64,000 nucleotides of DNA from DASSQJ01 sp963772645 (GTDB lineage Bacteria > Actinomycetota > Actinomycetes > Actinomycetales > Dermatophilaceae). The notes under the pieces are model-generated. The model ran no database searches and was not told the DNA's origin. It saw only the letters and a list, made by a program, of their open reading frames with translations. Location: positions 62,001 to 126,000 of the forward strand of contig CAVYYD010000008.1 in the NCBI GenBank assembly GCA_963772645.1. The letters run 5' to 3'. The translations under genes were made by a program, and so were the position numbers. Numbering within the stretch: the first letter of the stretch is position 1; each line of letters opens with the position of its first letter. Positions 40,758-49,303 of this stretch are shown here, piece by piece.

Positions 40758-42368
40758 ATGACCACGACCTCCAGCGACACCGCGCGGGACCCGGGCGGCC
40801 GCACCGTCGAGGAGGCCGACGTCATCGTCATCGGCTCGGGCATCGGCGGGCTGGTCACCGCCTCGCTCCTCGCCCGACTCGTCGGGCTGCGCGTCCTCGT
40901 CCTCGAACGGCACTTCAAGCTCGGCGGGTTCAACCACGCCTTCACCCGCAACGGCTACCACTGGGACATCGGCATCCACTACATCGGCGGCATGGCGCCG
41001 GGCCGGCGCAACCGGCGGCTCATGGACCTCGCCACCGGCGGCGCGGTCGAGTGGCACCGGCTGCCCGACGAGTTCGACGTCTTCCACTACCCCGACCTGA
41101 CGATGCGGGTCCCCTCCGACCCCCACGACTACCTCGCGCGCCTCGTCGAGGTCTTTCCCGCCGAGCGCGAGGCCCTCGAGGGCTACCGGGCCGACCTCAA
41201 GGCGGCATCCGCCTGGTACACGAGGGAGTTCGCCACCCAGGTGCTCCCGGGCCCGCTGCGCGGCGCGGCCTGGCACCTCAACCGTCGTGGTCGCGAGCTC
41301 GCCCTGATGACCGCGCGCGAGTACCTGGAGGGCCGGTTCCGCGACCCGCTGCTGCGCGCGGTGCTCACCTCCCAGTGGGGCGACTACGCCGTGCCCCCCG
41401 GCCGGGTGAGCTTCGCGATGCACGCCCTCCTCGTCCTCCACTACGACTGGGGTGCCTACTACCCCGTGGGCGGCAGCGACCCGATGACCGACGCCTTCGT
41501 CGCCCAGGTCGAAGCGGCGGGCGGCTGGGCCCGGCCGGGCCACGAGGTGAGCGAGATCCTCGTCGAGGACGGGCGCGCCGTCGGGGTGCGGGCGCACGTG
41601 AAGAAGGGCCGCGGCGGCTACGACGCCGAGTTCCGCGCCCCGGTCGTCATCTCGGACGCCGGTGCCCGGCTCACCGCGGAGCGGCTGCTGCCCGCGGGGA
41701 CGGCGCCCCGCCTTGCCGAGGCGGTCCGGGACGCCGAGTCCGGCGTCGCGTTCGCGACGCTGTACGCGGGGCTGCGCACGTCGCCCGAGGGGCTCGGCTT
41801 CCTCGGGGAGAACCACTGGTTCTTCGAGGACCCCGACCACGACGCGTCGCTCGGCGACCACACCGAGCGGCTGCTCGGCGGCTACGCCAAGGCGGGCTTC
41901 CTCTCCTTCCCCTCGCTGCGGGACCCGGAGGCGGCCCAGCACACCGCCGAGGTCGTCACCTTCGTCGACGAGGAGGCGTTCGCGCCGTGGCGGGACACCG
42001 AGTGGATGCGCCGGGGTGAGGACTACCTCAAGGTCAAGGACACCATCGGGCACGCGCTGATCGACCTCGTCGAGCGGCACTACCCGGGGTTCGGCGACCT
42101 CGTCGACTACTGGGAGGTCTCGTCGCCCGTCACCGTGACCGGCTTCGCCGCCTACCCCTCGGGCGGGTACGCGGAGCTCGCGGCGACCCCGGAGCGGCTC
42201 CGCCGACGCCTGGCCCCGACCCGCACGGAGGTCCGGGGGCTCTACCTCACCGGCTCGGACACGTGCACCCTCGGCATCATGGGGGCGTTCATGGGTGGGA
42301 TGTTCGCGGCCGCCGCCGTCATGGGCCCGACCGGCATGGTCCGGATCATGCGCGCGGCCGGAGGCTGA
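40758..42368 (+). CDS. FAD-dependent oxidoreductase, phytoene desaturase/retinol saturase-like
   Basis: A 536-residue flavoprotein. The dinucleotide motif VIVIGSGIGGLVTASLLARL in part (residues 22-40) is followed by LERHFKLGGFNHAF and HWDIGIHYIGG, a pattern shared with CrtI-like desaturases and RetSat. The C-terminal flavin motif GLYLTGSDTCTLGIMGAFMGG closes the fold. It could reduce or desaturate polyprenoids or carotenoids; no carotenoid genes lie near, so the substrate is unknown. ATG 40758; the upstream extension is an antisense shadow of the pseudogene. A methyltransferase follows after 23 bases. Confidence 0.87.
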   Translation: MTTTSSDTARDPGGRTVEEADVIVIGSGIGGLVTASLLARLVGLRVLVLERHFKLGGFNHAFTRNGYHWDIGIHYIGGMAPGRRNRRLMDLATGGAVEWHRLPDEFDVFHYPDLTMRVPSDPHDYLARLVEVFPAEREALEGYRADLKAASAWYTREFATQVLPGPLRGAAWHLNRRGRELALMTAREYLEGRFRDPLLRAVLTSQWGDYAVPPGRVSFAMHALLVLHYDWGAYYPVGGSDPMTDAFVAQVEAAGGWARPGHEVSEILVEDGRAVGVRAHVKKGRGGYDAEFRAPVVISDAGARLTAERLLPAGTAPRLAEAVRDAESGVAFATLYAGLRTSPEGLGFLGENHWFFEDPDHDASLGDHTERLLGGYAKAGFLSFPSLRDPEAAQHTAEVVTFVDEEAFAPWRDTEWMRRGEDYLKVKDTIGHALIDLVERHYPGFGDLVDYWEVSSPVTVTGFAAYPSGGYAELAATPERLRRRLAPTRTEVRGLYLTGSDTCTLGIMGAFMGGMFAAAAVMGPTGMVRIMRAAGG

Positions 42369-42391
42369 GCCGAGGCAGGGAGGCGATCGTC

Positions 42392-43021
42392 GTGACGGAC
42401 ACCGACGCGTACGGGTGGCAGGCGCGGGTCTACGACCGGGTGCTCGAGCCGGTGAACGCGCCGTTGCGGCGGGTGGCCCGCCGCCTGGTCGAGCCCCCGC
42501 GGGGCGGCGTCGTCCTCGACGTCGGGTGCGGCACGGGAGCCGCGCTGGAGGAGTACCGCCAACAGGGGTTCACCGTCCTCGGCAGCGACCAGTCCCCGGC
42601 GATGCTCGAGCAGGCACGCCGGCGGCTCGGCGAGTCCGCCGACCTCCGGCTCGCCACCGGACCGACGGTGCCGTTCGAGACCGGGAGCGCGGACCTCGTC
42701 CTCGTCTCCCTCGTCCTGCACTCGCTGGCGACCGGTGAGGCGCGGGCGCTGCTCGAGGACGTGGCCCGGGTGCTGGTTCCGGACGGGCGGGTGCTCGTCA
42801 CCGACTTCGGCGTCGCCGGGCTGGGTGTACCCAAGGGGGTGGTCAACCGGGCGGTGACGGGGCTCGCCGAGCTGGCCGCGGGACCACGCCACGCCGTGAA
42901 CGGTCTGGCGTTCGTCCGCGGCGGCGGCCTGGCGCGTCTGCTGGGCACGCGGTGGCGGGTCGAGAGGGAGAAGCACGTCGGCGGCGGGAACATCACGATC
43001 ACCGTCCTCGCGCTGCCCTGA
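42392..43021 (+). CDS. Class I SAM-dependent methyltransferase
   Basis: 209 residues of Methyltransf_11 type: VVLDVGCGTGAALEEY (SAM motif I), LGSDQSPAMLEQA (motif II Asp), SADLVLVSLVLHSL (motif IV) and LVPDGRVLVTDFG. Its best resemblance is to small-molecule methylases. It follows the flavoprotein gene in the same unit and probably acts on the same lipid or product. GTG 42392 with GGGAGGCG upstream. Confidence 0.87.
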   Translation: MTDTDAYGWQARVYDRVLEPVNAPLRRVARRLVEPPRGGVVLDVGCGTGAALEEYRQQGFTVLGSDQSPAMLEQARRRLGESADLRLATGPTVPFETGSADLVLVSLVLHSLATGEARALLEDVARVLVPDGRVLVTDFGVAGLGVPKGVVNRAVTGLAELAAGPRHAVNGLAFVRGGGLARLLGTRWRVEREKHVGGGNITITVLALP

Positions 43022-43036
43022 GGTCCCCGCATCGCT

Positions 43037-43083
43037 GTCCGGACCCGGCCCACCGCTCCGAGCACCGCGGTGGCGGGTCGGAC
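43037..43083. terminator. Convergent hairpin terminator
   Basis: GTCCGGACCCGGCCCACCGC (43037-43056) pairs, with two bulges, with GCGGTGGCGGGTCGGAC (43067-43083), just after the methyltransferase gene and before the convergent membrane-protein pair. Confidence 0.55.
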
Positions 43084-43140
43084 GGTGAGCAGACGTCTGC
43101 CTCGCGTCGCCGCCACGTCCCGAACCGGCGACCGCCTCGG

Positions 43141-43362
43141 TCACGCCGGCGGCTCGCGCTGCGCCCCTCGCCACACGAGGAGCACCGCGGTGGCGATGAT
43201 CGCGACGGGACCGAACCAGATCGCCGGGGCCCCTGCCCGGACGAGGCCCCACGTGCCCCCGATGAGGACGAGCACGCCGGCCGCTCCGACCCAGTCGTCG
43301 CCGATGATGAAGCCATACCAGAACTTCCCGAAGGCGACGGTCCACTGCCAGATCCTGCTCAT
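43141..43362 (-). CDS. Small two-helix membrane protein coupled to COG4280-like gene
   Basis: 73 residues: an amphipathic start (SRIWQWTVAFGKFWYGFIIGDDW) and two membrane helices (about 26-43 and 48-65), ending in RGAQREPPA. Its ATG overlaps the stop of the upstream membrane-protein gene (ATGA at 43362-43359), so the two are produced together and probably interact. I know no named family. Confidence 0.72.
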   Translation of the reverse strand: MSRIWQWTVAFGKFWYGFIIGDDWVGAAGVLVLIGGTWGLVRAGAPAIWFGPVAIIATAVLLVWRGAQREPPA

Positions 43363-44165
43363 CGTGCTGCTCCCCTTCCGGTCGCGACCTGCTGGCCGGC
43401 CTGCTGCTCGTCCTGTGCGCTGTCGTCCTGCTCGGACCCGTCCTGCCTCTGGCCCAACCCGTGCCGTGCCCACCACGCGAGCGCGAAGGTGGTCGCGAGG
43501 AACACGAGGTAGAGCCACAGCAGGCTGAGCTTCTCGCCGGGCCACTGGACACCGAGGCCGTCCATGGCCCAGAAGGTGCCGAACGTCGAGAGCAGCCCGC
43601 CGACGCCGAACTTCAGGGCGTGCCCGGGCACCTTCTCCAGCCAGCCCTTGGCCAGGAGCCCGACCGTCCCGATGATGACGAAGGCGGCCGCCGCCCCGGC
43701 GTACGCCTGGGACCAGTTCCCGCCACCGGCGCCGAAGGCGATGACGATGAAGGCGACCTCGAGGCCCTCGAGCAGCACGCCCTTGAACGCCAGCAGCCAC
43801 GCGGTCCAGTCGAGAACGCCGTCGGAGCGCCCGGCCCCGCCGGCGTCGGCGCCCTCCTCCTCGTCGCCGCCGGTGAACCCCTTGGCGGCGACGCCGAGGA
43901 CGCCCCTGGTCAGCCACTGGAGGCCGAAGGTGAGGAGCAGGGAGCCGATGACGACGCGGAGGGGGTTGATCGGCACGTACTGGAGCGCTCGTCCCAGCCC
44001 GAAGACGATCGCGGCCAGCACCGCCAGGCCGGATCCCGCTCCCACCACCGTGGACCGCCACCCCCGCGCGGCTCCGACGCCGACGACGATGATGACCATC
44101 TCGACGACCTCGACGGAGCACGCGATGAACGCGGCGACGGCGACGGGACCCAACAGCTGTGTCAT
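43359..44165 (-). CDS. COG4280-like polytopic membrane protein with Glu-rich transport motifs
   Basis: 268 residues, six to seven membrane helices. Two repeated acidic motifs, SVEVVEMVIIVVG in helix 1 and LLEGLEVAFIVIAFG in the middle, resemble the REGLE motif of FTR1 iron permeases and the paired acidic motifs of cation exchangers. Acidic loop EEEGADAGG separates the halves; the C-terminal tail is Gln/Asp-rich. Metal-ion transport is my inference from these motifs. It is preceded by a 295-base region with riboswitch-like folding. Confidence 0.7.
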   Translation of the reverse strand: MTQLLGPVAVAAFIACSVEVVEMVIIVVGVGAARGWRSTVVGAGSGLAVLAAIVFGLGRALQYVPINPLRVVIGSLLLTFGLQWLTRGVLGVAAKGFTGGDEEEGADAGGAGRSDGVLDWTAWLLAFKGVLLEGLEVAFIVIAFGAGGGNWSQAYAGAAAAFVIIGTVGLLAKGWLEKVPGHALKFGVGGLLSTFGTFWAMDGLGVQWPGEKLSLLWLYLVFLATTFALAWWARHGLGQRQDGSEQDDSAQDEQQAGQQVATGRGAAR

Positions 44166-44250
44166 GAGACCTTCCTCGATGTCGACGAGTCGTTGCCCGG
44201 TCGGTTGACCACGGTGGGGGCGGCGCCGCCGCGTCCCTTCCCGAGGAACA

Positions 44251-44360
44251 CGCCTCGCGGAGAGGCGCTGACGGGGGCTCGGCCCGCGTCGGCGGTGGCC
44301 ACTCTCTCTCTTGGTGGCCTACCCGGGGCATCCCCGAGGAAACGGCGTCAGCCTCCGCGC
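44251..44360 (-). promoter_or_regulatory. Structured leader candidate upstream of the membrane-protein pair
   Basis: On the minus strand, GAGGCTGACG (44355-44346) can pair with CGTCAGC (44273-44267), closing a junction with two hairpins: a GGGG/CCCC stem (44325-44335) and GGCCAC/GTGGCC (44297-44319). A further hairpin CGCCTC/GAGGCG (44251-44267) overlaps the closing helix and could compete with it, as in riboswitch expression platforms. It does not match the yybP-ykoY, M-box or fluoride consensus I remember. No transcript evidence. Confidence 0.35.
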
Positions 44361-44444
44361 AGCGGTGGTCCCAGCGAAGTCACAGGCCGTTGACAGTGTG
44401 CGCTCAGCGGCCGTCGCCGGCGTGGCCGCACCGTCCGCGGCCGA

Positions 44445-44472
44445 CGTCACGAGGTCGGCGTCACGAGGTCGG
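44445..44472. repeat. 14-bp tandem duplication at gene end
   Basis: CGTCACGAGGTCGG occurs twice in tandem (44445-44458 and 44459-44472). The second copy contains the stop codon of the minus-strand HTH gene; the duplication lies just past it. Confidence 0.7.
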
Positions 44473-45180
44473 GGCGGCACCGCCGCGCACCGGGGTCATG
44501 TGAAGGAGGCAGGCGCCGGATTCGGCGAACGGCAGGAGCTGCACGGTGGTCGAGGTGTCGCCCCACCGGGCGAGGGCTCCCTCGACGAGTCCCGTGTGCA
44601 CGCTGCAGACGACGTCCGGGTACAGCTCGGCGGCCTCCAGCAGCGGGCACCGGGTCAGCCGGACCGACGCCTCCGCGGCATCCGGCACCGGCGCGAACTG
44701 CAGACGCTCGAGCAGCTCAAGGGCCGCCCGGTGCGGCGGGGTCGCCTCGGTCCCAGCCGGCGACGGTGAGCCGGCGAGATGGGCGCCCCACTCCCGACCG
44801 GCGGCGCGGGCGTCCTCCGCGGGATGCGGGCTGTGGCGGCGGAGGGCCGAGGCGAGCGTCGACGCCAGGCCCGCGTACTCACGGGCCTGCGGGTCGACGG
44901 GCCGGGAGGCCGCCGCATAGACCCAGGCCGGACGGCCGCGACCCTCGGGTGACGCGGTGGACCGGGTCACCAGACCGGAGCTGACGAGCGAGTCAAGGTG
45001 ATCCCGGATGGTGTTGGGGTGCAACGACATCGCGGCGCTCAGCTGGGCCAGCGTGAGCCCGTCCGGGCCGGCCTGCAACGCCTCGAGCACGGCCCCCTGG
45101 GCAGGCGACACGACCCGCCGGTCGCTCGGCGGGAGGGCCGGCCGGGGACCGAGCGGGATCCGGACTTGACTATTTTCCAC
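44461..45180 (-). CDS. HTH regulator with SufR-like cysteine domain, leaderless
   Basis: 239 residues. An N-terminal winged helix (about 25-95: SPAQGAVLEAL, LTLAQLSAAMSLHPNTIRDHLDSL, GRGRPAWVYAAA) is followed by a C-terminal effector part with CPLLEAAELYPDVVCSVHTG and ESGACLLHM. The three-cysteine pattern resembles the SufR-like actinobacterial regulators that carry an iron-sulfur cluster. The GTG at 45180 lies 7 bases after -10 TACACT, with -35 TTGGCG 17 bp further up, so it is leaderless. It faces the hemerythrin-DUF2249 gene and probably controls it, perhaps in response to NO, O2 or iron-sulfur state. Confidence 0.82.
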   Translation of the reverse strand: MENSQVRIPLGPRPALPPSDRRVVSPAQGAVLEALQAGPDGLTLAQLSAAMSLHPNTIRDHLDSLVSSGLVTRSTASPEGRGRPAWVYAAASRPVDPQAREYAGLASTLASALRRHSPHPAEDARAAGREWGAHLAGSPSPAGTEATPPHRAALELLERLQFAPVPDAAEASVRLTRCPLLEAAELYPDVVCSVHTGLVEGALARWGDTSTTVQLLPFAESGACLLHMTPVRGGAAPTS

Positions 45181-45216
45181 GGCCGGTAGTGTAGTTAAAT
45201 AGTTCCCGGTCGCCAA
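45166..45216 (-). promoter_or_regulatory. Promoter and operator of the HTH regulator
   Basis: Minus strand: -35 TTGGCG (45216-45211), 17-bp spacer, -10 TACACT (45193-45188), GTG at 45180. The AT-rich inverted repeat ACTATTT (45169-45175) and AAATAGT (45197-45203) spans the start, and TAGT units are repeated across it. TTGACT (45166-45171) on the plus strand may be the -35 for the divergent gene. Confidence 0.6.
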
Positions 45217-45251
45217 GTCGCCGACCGCCCCACCGTCCTCTCGAGGTTCAC

Positions 45252-46076
45252 ATGACTCCAACCACCATCGCCTCCTCGGCCGCGGACGCCGACGCGGCAT
45301 CCGCGATCCGGTCCCACCACGCCGAGCTGACCGGCGCTCTGCTCCTCGGCCGTCGACGCCGTGTCCGCGGCCGCGCGACGGCTCCACCGGACGACGCCCG
45401 GCGCGCCGCCCGGCACCTGCACGACTGGTGCGAGCGCGAGCTGCTCCCGCACGCCCGCGCCGAGGAGGAGACGCTGTACCCCGCGGCCGCTGGCCGCCTG
45501 GAGGCGACACTGCTCGTGGCCTCGATGGTTGCCGAGCACCGCGTCCTCGGCGACCTGGTCGCCGAGCTCGGCGGGGCCACCAGTCCCGTCGCCGCCGCTG
45601 CAGCCGCTCGGGCGCTCCGGGCGGTCTTCGAGGCGCACGTCGGCAAGGAGAACGACCTCATCCTGCCGGTCCTCGAGGTCGTCGCCCGACATCTCGCTCA
45701 CCGGCCTGCTCGAGGGGATGCACGACGTCCTCGGTGGGCGCGGTGAGGCCCGGCGGGACGACGGGGTCGGGCGAGGCCTCCGCGGGCCACCTGGCCGACC
45801 CGGCCCCGGACGGGCACGCGTGCCAGTGCGGCCAGCGAGGACGACGAGGGCTACCCCGAGCTCGACGCCCGGCTCGTCCCGCACCCCATCCGGCACGCGA
45901 CGATCTTCGGTGCCCTGGCCGCGGTGCCTCCGGGCGGCGGCATGGTCCTCCTCGCGCCCCACGACCCGATCCCGCTGCTCGAGCAGGTGGAGCAGCGCTA
46001 CCCGGGCCGCTTCACCGTCGACTACCTCGAGCGCGGTCCGCAGTCATGGCGGCTCCTCTTCGAGGACCGGTCATGA
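45252..46076 (+). pseudogene. Hemerythrin-HHE + DUF2249 fusion, broken by three frameshifts
   Basis: The first frame (45252 to about 45685) encodes an HHE hemerythrin domain: IRSHHAELTGAL, HLHDWCERELLPHARAEEETLYP, VAEHRVLGDL, FEAHVGKENDLILP, with its iron-binding His and Glu. The sequence then continues as LLEGMHDVLGG in a second frame, GHLADPAPDGHACQCG in a third, and returns to the first for DUF2249 (EDDEGYPELDARLVPHPIRH through to RGPQSWRLLFEDRS, stop 46076). Each shift is in the same direction. The stop still overlaps the next ATG, so the original gene structure is preserved. Decay or assembly error. Confidence 0.75.
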
Positions 46077-46888
46077 CCGCCGTCGCCGAGGCCGCGGCCC
46101 CGGCCAGCGTCCGCAGCGCCACCGCTGCGGAGGGTGCACCTGCAGCCACCCAGGACGGACGGGTGGGCTCGTTCGTCGTCTACGGCGACTTCACCGACGC
46201 CCTGTCCTACCTCGCGTCCCGGTGCCTGGACCGGGCCCGCGGCACCGGGATCGACGTCGAATGGCGCGCCGTCGTCGGACACCCCTCGCTCACCGTGACC
46301 CGGCACGCCTGGCCGCAGGCGCAGCGGCCCTCCCGGCTGCTCCAGGGGCCGTGGCGGCACCTCACCCGACGCGAGGTCGAGGGCGTGGTCGAACCGGTCT
46401 ACGCGGTCCGCCCCCAACCCTCCGTCTCCGCGTATGCCGAGGCCGTCGGAGCAGGCGTGGGCGATGCCGTCCGTCACCTTCTCTTCGACGCCTACTGGTC
46501 CCACGGCACCGACATCGGCAACCCCGACGTGCTCCGCCGGCTGCTCACGGTGCCGATCCTGCACGGGACGTCGACCTCCTCACCGGTCGACCTGTACGGC
46601 TACGTCGTCGCCCCGAGCGGGTCACCGGTCACGACGGGCGCGTGGCGACGCATCCGGACCTGGCAGCGGGAGTGGGACGCCCTGAGCCGGGCGCAGCTCC
46701 CGGTCGTCCTCAACGGCAGCAGCATGGCCTCCGGCCGGGATGCGCTGGAGTACCTGGCCGAGGCGACGCCTGAGCCCGGCGCCACCTCGACGGACGACGA
46801 CCCGTACCCCCTCCCGCCGTTGCGGGGGGACAAGCACCGGGTCGATCTGGCCGTCCCGCACGGAGTCACCCCCTGGTGGGAGGCCTGA
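46073..46888 (+). CDS. DsbA-family thioredoxin-fold protein lacking CXXC
   Basis: 271 residues, DsbA/2-hydroxychromene isomerase-like: FVVYGDFTDALSYLASRCLDRA at the first strand and helix, an all-helical insert (about 100-160) and VPILHGTSTSSPVDLYGYVVAP near the fold end. The usual CXXC at the start of helix 1 is absent; only one Cys (SRC) is near. The ATG overlaps the hemerythrin-DUF2249 stop by ATGA, linking it to that function. No signal peptide. Confidence 0.78.
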   Translation: MTAVAEAAAPASVRSATAAEGAPAATQDGRVGSFVVYGDFTDALSYLASRCLDRARGTGIDVEWRAVVGHPSLTVTRHAWPQAQRPSRLLQGPWRHLTRREVEGVVEPVYAVRPQPSVSAYAEAVGAGVGDAVRHLLFDAYWSHGTDIGNPDVLRRLLTVPILHGTSTSSPVDLYGYVVAPSGSPVTTGAWRRIRTWQREWDALSRAQLPVVLNGSSMASGRDALEYLAEATPEPGATSTDDDPYPLPPLRGDKHRVDLAVPHGVTPWWEA

Positions 46889-47014
46889 CCCCGGTCCACC
46901 GCGGGCCCGCCGCCGTGTCGTGGGCCGGGCGCCCCGGCGGTTGCCATGCGGCTGCTGCTGCGGTGTGCTGGTCCGGTGCCTGCACCGCTCGCCGGCACAA
47001 CCGAGAGGGGAGAG

Positions 47015-47407
47015 ATGACCGTGACCGTGTCGCTCAACCACACCATCGTGAATGCCAGCGACAAGGTGGCGACCGCCCGGCACCTGACCTCGCTGCTCGG
47101 CCTGCCCGAGCACACCACCTACGGCCCCTTCGCGGTGGTGCAGCTCGGGAACGGGGTCTCCCTCGACGTGGCCGACGACCACGGCGCACCACACCCGCAG
47201 CACTACGCCTTCCTGGTCTCCGATGCCGAGTTCGACACCATCCACGCGCGGATCGTGGCGAGCGGCCTGACCTTCTGGGCCGACCCGGCACACCGCCGCG
47301 AGGGCGCCATCAACCACAACGACGGTGGCCGCGGCCTCTACTGGCTCGGCCCTGACGGCCACAACCTCGAGATCCTCACCGTCCCCTACGGCGGCTGGCC
47401 GGGCTGA
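47015..47407 (+). CDS. VOC-family (glyoxalase/bleomycin resistance-like) protein
   Basis: 130 residues with two beta-alpha-beta-beta-beta modules: LNHTIVNASDKVATARHLTSLLG, ..HYAFLVSDAEFDTIHARI, and WLGPDGHNLEILTVPYGG. Putative metal ligands His8, His70-71 region and Glu near the C-terminus (NLEIL) are in the expected places. It could be a dioxygenase, glyoxalase or binding protein. ATG 47015 with GAGAGGGGAGAG upstream. Fourth gene of the hemerythrin unit, or independent. Confidence 0.85.
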   Translation: MTVTVSLNHTIVNASDKVATARHLTSLLGLPEHTTYGPFAVVQLGNGVSLDVADDHGAPHPQHYAFLVSDAEFDTIHARIVASGLTFWADPAHRREGAINHNDGGRGLYWLGPDGHNLEILTVPYGGWPG

Positions 47408-47484
47408 CGCCGGGACCCACTCGGTGATCCCCTCACGCAACGTGTCGTGGTGACGCCAATGCCTTCTCCCGCGCGTGCTGTCCC

Positions 47485-48457
47485 GGCGATTCTGGTGACG
47501 GCCCCGGCCCGGCAGGCCTCGCCCTCGGAGCCGCGTTCGCCCGCCGTGGTCACCGCGTCACCGCCGTCGTCCGGGACGCCGGACCCCCGGCCCTGGGGCC
47601 TGGGAGCGACGCGGCGTGATGCAGTTCCACCACGCGCACTCCTTCCGGCCCACGGCGCCGGAGTCACTCGAGCGGTTGCTCCCCGAGGCCGTCCCGGCGT
47701 GGCTGGCCATCGGGGCGGAGCCGGTCACCGCAGACGTGGCCGGCCGGCCGACGCTCCTCGGATACCGGTCCCGCCGAGAGCAGTTCGAGCGCGCGGTGCG
47801 CGGCGTCGCGGAGGCCTGCCGGGTCTGACGATCCGCCAGGGACACGTCGAAGGCATCCTGAGGGACGGCGGCCGCGCCGCCGGGCTGGTGGTCGACGGCG
47901 CCCGGCTCCTGGCCGACGCCGTCGTCGACGCCGCCGGACGTGCCGGGCGAGCCACCCGAGGGCTGGGGCCGCGCCGGTCGGTCGGCGGCCCGTGCGGCCA
48001 GGCGTACGTCGACCGGATGTACCGACTGGACCCCGGCGCGGCACCCGGGCCGCTGACCAACCCCCTCGTCTGGCTGTCGGAGCACGACGGCTATCTCTCG
48101 CTGGTCTTCCCGCACGACCAGCGCTACTTCTCCGCCCTGATCGTCCGGCCGTGGGTGGAGGACCACATCCACACGGACTCGTGCCACGTCGACCGGTGGA
48201 ACGGCGAGGACGTCGACCTCGATGCTCCGCTGCCGTCCGACCTCATCCTCGCGGCGGCCGAGGTCCGGCCGGAGATCATGGGCTCGGCGATGGGGTTCGG
48301 GTCGATGCACGCCCTGCCCGCGACCCTGCGCGCCGCCGAGCCCATCGCCAGGGCGGTGTTCGCGGCCGGCTGGCGACCGGCGGATCGCGCGCCACCCCCC
48401 GGCGGCACCGACGCCTGGCGCCGGTCGGTAGCGCCGGTCGGTAGCGCCGGTCGGTAG
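47485..48457 (+). pseudogene. FAD-dependent monooxygenase-like gene, at least two frameshifts
   Basis: Three frames carry successive parts of one flavoprotein of the PHBH/UbiH type: GPAGLALGAAFARRGHRVTA (a weakened FAD motif), then MQFHHAHSFRPTAPESLERL to RREQFERAVRGVAEAC (47616-47828), then LTIRQGHVEGILRDGG, DAVVDAAGRAGRATRGLG and PLVWLSEHDGYLSLVFPHD. Breaks lie at about 47,613 and 47,815. The 3' end runs into a 13-bp tandem repeat and lacks a normal C-terminus. Confidence 0.72.
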
Positions 48458-48459
48458 CG
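48421..48459. repeat. 13-bp tandem repeat, three exact copies
   Basis: CCGGTCGGTAGCG occupies 48421-48433, 48434-48446 and 48447-48459 without a gap. It ends the reading frame of the broken FAD monooxygenase. Each unit shifts frame by one base, so repeat-number change would alter the C-terminus. Confidence 0.9.
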
Positions 48460-49303
48460 ACCATGCCGCTTCCCCCCACTGGCGGTGACCGGCTCGGTCA
48501 TCTCGACAGGCTTGTCGTCGAGCGGCGGCTCGCGACGGCGGACATGCCGCAGCGCCTCGTGGGGCGCCCGCTCGCTCGCGCACCTCGGCTGCAGGGGTGC
48601 GGCACATCGTCTATGCCTACTCGTCGCGCGAGCGCCACGGCCACCTTCACCGTCGCGCGGGACCGCGAGGCCACCGAGCTCGTCGGGCCAGCTGAGCGCG
48701 ACCAGATGCCTGCCGGGGACGACCACTGGGTCGACATCCAGTCGTTCGCGGGCTAGCTGCTCCTTGAACTCGAGGGAGAGGAGCGGTCGTCCCGCCCGTG
48801 ATGACGGTGGTGGCTGCGGGCCATGACCAAAAGGTGCACAGGTCCGGAAGGGCCGCGGTGACTGATCACCCTTGGGTTTTGCGATTGCCAGGGCCTGCGC
48901 GGCACGTCTTGGAGCAGGTGGGTGCCTGGGTCGAACTCGGCGGGGCAGGGGATCATCGGGTTGACGAGGACGACAGCGACCGCCTGCAGGGCGTCCGCCA
49001 CGATGGGTGCCGTCAACGCTCCCATGCGCGCCGCGACGATCGGGAACCCACGCGGCAGAGCACGAGGAAGGACTCCATGGCGGCGGCCGCGGCCGCCTTC
49101 ATCGGGTCACCAGGTTCCACCTGCGTGGTGGTAGCTGACTCCCTGCTTGCAAAATCCCCGATGGTGTTCCGCGAGAGGGTGATTGAGCACGCGTTGGGGT
49201 GTTGTGGGGTACTCCATCACGCCGGTTTCGTGACGCACCGCAGTACTTCTCTTGGGTACAACCTGGGTACGGCCGACGTGTGCCCGGGGCACCCACGTTG
49301 GGC
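48460..49303. other. Degenerate gene-poor region
   Basis: About 840 bases with no supportable complete gene. Between 49,110 and 49,290 the GC content drops noticeably and T-rich words (TTGCAAAATCCCC, TTCTCTTGGGTAC) appear, unlike the flanks. One protein fragment is annotated separately. It may be the scar of a lost or moved segment. Confidence 0.5.
48753..49025 (-). pseudogene. Hydrolase-like fragment
   Basis: The start of this frame reads MGALTAPIVADALQAVAVVL and VNPMIPCPAEF, like the strand-helix-strand after the nucleophile of an alpha/beta hydrolase. It then degenerates into a His/Ser/Arg-rich tail. No N-terminal half or catalytic residues are found. Weak evidence. Confidence 0.3.

Noticed and set aside
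39624..42080. Minus-strand frame of 818 codons across the CrtI-like gene
   Set aside because: Only its last part matches the NmrA remnant; the rest is antisense to the flavoprotein.
44251..44360. Known riboswitch (yybP-ykoY, M-box, fluoride)
   Set aside because: The fold is suggestive, but the conserved nucleotides of these classes as I remember them are not present.
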